DNA from: Gammaproteobacteria bacterium
Lineage (GTDB): Bacteria; Pseudomonadota; Gammaproteobacteria; Arenicellales; Poriferihabitantaceae
Direction of reading: 5' to 3'
Assembly (NCBI GenBank): GCA_024644945.1
Contig: JAHEGU010000001.1
Coordinates: forward strand, 153,937-217,936
Length of the DNA stretch: 64,000 bases
The notes under the pieces are model-generated. The model did no database searches, was not told the DNA's origin, and was given only the letters and a program-made list of their open reading frames with translations. Positions 62,867 through 64,000 of the stretch are shown here, piece after piece (position 1 is the first letter of the stretch; the number at the start of each line of letters is the position of its first letter). The position numbers were made by a program, and so were the translations under genes.

Positions 62867-64000
62867 CTATTTGGGTCGAACAACTCTGATGACTGAGTTG
62901 TTTAAGCGTAGCTCGCGCATAATATCAGCCAGCTGTTTTCGGTTACTGACTTCAATCACAAACGACATTCGTGAAATATTACCTGCCTGCTCCTCGACGT
63001 TCAATTTATTAATATTGGATTCATGGGAGGCAATGGTGTTAGTAATTTCCGATAAAACCCCCGGCTCATTACGGGCTTCCAGCTTTAACATTACATCAAA
63101 GAATCCACGCGTGCTGTCTGACCAGTTGAGATAGAAGAACTGATCGGGGTGTTTCATTATTCCGCGAGCATTTGGACACCGCAATCGGTGGATTACCAGC
63201 CCGCGGTCCGCGGTAGTGGTGCCAATAATTCGGTCGTTCGGTATCGGGTAGCAGCATTTGGCATAGTTGACCAGTAATCCTTCGGTGCCCTCTATGGTAA
63301 TGTTGCCCGGGTGTTTTCGATCTTTAGCTGGTCGCTTGGAAGTCACGGGTTTGGCGGTATCGATCACCTCATTGATCATTTGCTTGGCAACTACCGGTGC
63401 TAAGCGCTTACCAAATCCGATATCGGTCAACAGTTCCGGCCAATCCTTCAGGTCCAGTGCATTAAGCAACGCAATTTTGTGACTGCTTGGAATACGCAGA
63501 CGGTGATAGCCCTGGTCCCAGAGTGACTTTTTCAATAGCTTCTGACCGAGTTTAAGCGACTGTTTACCTTTTTGTTTATTTAAGTAATTTCGGATTGAGG
63601 TGCGAGCCTTTGAAGTCACCGCATAGTTCAACCAACCTGGCTCTGGACGTGATCGCATCGAGGTAATGACCTCTACGTGGTTACCATTGCGCAGCGTTTC
63701 ATATAGCGGAACGGCGCGTTGGTTGATACGGGCCCCTACGCACCGATTGCCAATATCCGAATGCACCGCATAGGCAAAATCCAGGGCAGTTGCTCCCCTC
63801 GGCAATCGCTTAATCTCCCCTTTAGGGGTAAATACGTACACTTCATCCGGATACAGGTCTGCCTTTAAATGTTCTATGAACTCGCCAGAATCCCCTGACA
63901 TCTGTTGTGACTCAAGGAAGCTGCTGAGCCATTTCTGAGCTAGTTGTTGAGGAGCACTATCATCGCCGGTCTCAGTCTTATAGCGCCAGTGGGAGGCGAC
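62867..64000 (-). CDS. spoT: (p)ppGpp synthetase/hydrolase SpoT, C-terminal part, cut by right edge
   Basis: The visible 377 codons (33 beyond the first ATG) are the end of a RelA/SpoT protein. VASHWRYKTETGDD near the edge belongs to the end of the synthetase domain. Then FIEHLKADLYPDEVYVFTPKG is the TGS domain (residues 380-440 of SpoT), a helical part, the conserved-cysteine domain (NYAKCCYPIPNDRIIGTTT), and a C-terminal ACT domain (ITNTIASHESNINKLNVEEQ). SpoT is preferred to RelA on the TGS/ACT wording and the VASHWRYK motif. The hydrolase part is outside the window. Confidence 0.9.
   Translation of the reverse strand, partial: VASHWRYKTETGDDSAPQQLAQKWLSSFLESQQMSGDSGEFIEHLKADLYPDEVYVFTPKGEIKRLPRGATALDFAYAVHSDIGNRCVGARINQRAVPLYETLRNGNHVEVITSMRSRPEPGWLNYAVTSKARTSIRNYLNKQKGKQSLKLGQKLLKKSLWDQGYHRLRIPSSHKIALLNALDLKDWPELLTDIGFGKRLAPVVAKQMINEVIDTAKPVTSKRPAKDRKHPGNITIEGTEGLLVNYAKCCYPIPNDRIIGTTTADRGLVIHRLRCPNARGIMKHPDQFFYLNWSDSTRGFFDVMLKLEARNEPGVLSEITNTIASHESNINKLNVEEQAGNISRMSFVIEVSNRKQLADIMRELRLNNSVIRVVRPK

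Noticed and set aside
1-64000. tRNA, rRNA, CRISPR arrays, insertion sequences, prophage
   Set aside because: None seen when reading: no cloverleaf with CCA beside terminators, no regularly spaced repeats, no transposase, integrase or capsid motifs.

Overview
The window is chromosomal DNA of a gammaproteobacterium, probably marine or aquatic and aerobic. The reasons are the folM-folE-folX order, the argH-lptM-lysA order beside a LytS/LytTR (AlgZ/AlgR-like) pair, and an aa3-type cytochrome c oxidase cluster in the order coxB-coxA-ctaG-coxC-(DUF2909)-SURF1. The genus cannot be told from these genes. The window is almost entirely housekeeping and accessory metabolic genes. I see no rRNA, tRNA, CRISPR array, transposase, integrase or prophage.

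Left part (1-5.2 kb): a leftward block, folX-folE-folM, then an SDR, DUF3429, a histidine phosphatase, TspO and an unidentified ORF cut by the edge. folX, folE and folM make tetrahydromonapterin. 5.2-9 kb: a secreted fasciclin-domain protein, an intergenic stretch ending in a strong terminator, a decayed glyceraldehyde-3-phosphate dehydrogenase gene of the type found beside arsJ, a pirin, and a START-domain gene fused at its upstream side to a scrap of a serine protease. 9-12.5 kb: small accessory genes (DUF1272, an unknown soluble protein, two membrane proteins, a GFA-family enzyme, a lipoprotein metallopeptidase).

12.5-25 kb: cca, a bacterial dynamin-like GTPase, a VOC protein and HAD phosphatase (overlapping), msrB and DUF1223 (overlapping), a Kef-type antiporter, moaC-moeA, a methyltransferase, a second SDR, a DsbA-family oxidoreductase and a flavin reductase. 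25-36 kb: a cold-shock protein, proS, an ArsN2-like acetyltransferase, asparaginase II, threonine aldolase, a Rieske oxygenase, serine-glyoxylate-type aminotransferase, msrA, a DksA/TraR protein, a PuuD-like membrane protein and a GhrA-type hydroxypyruvate/glyoxylate reductase. The aldolase, aminotransferase and reductase together suggest glycine/serine/glyoxylate handling.

36-44.6 kb: cytochrome oxidase. ctaB with DUF2244 and DUF2970, then coxB, coxA, a 32-codon membrane peptide, ctaG, coxC, DUF2909 (opposite strand), SURF1, a thioredoxin-like membrane protein, then a sirtuin and a glutaredoxin-like protein by overlapping codons. ctaA (haem A synthase) is not in the cluster. 44.7-52.3 kb: the LytTR regulator and LytS kinase, divergent from argH-lptM-lysA, then a 5'-nucleotidase, aroE and a thiamine-pyrophosphokinase-like protein. 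52.4-64 kb: an RND adaptor and pump, a nitroreductase, a 3-hydroxyisobutyrate-dehydrogenase-family enzyme, a secreted beta-rich protein with a C-terminal DUF4329 domain translationally coupled to a small secreted partner, and a leftward spoT-LMW phosphatase-YkuD-nagZ operon that runs off the right edge.

The best candidate for something undescribed is the DUF4329 protein and its coupled partner (59.0-60.9 kb). Next are the leader-like RNA before the decayed gap gene, and the signal-less YkuD enzyme in an operon with nagZ.
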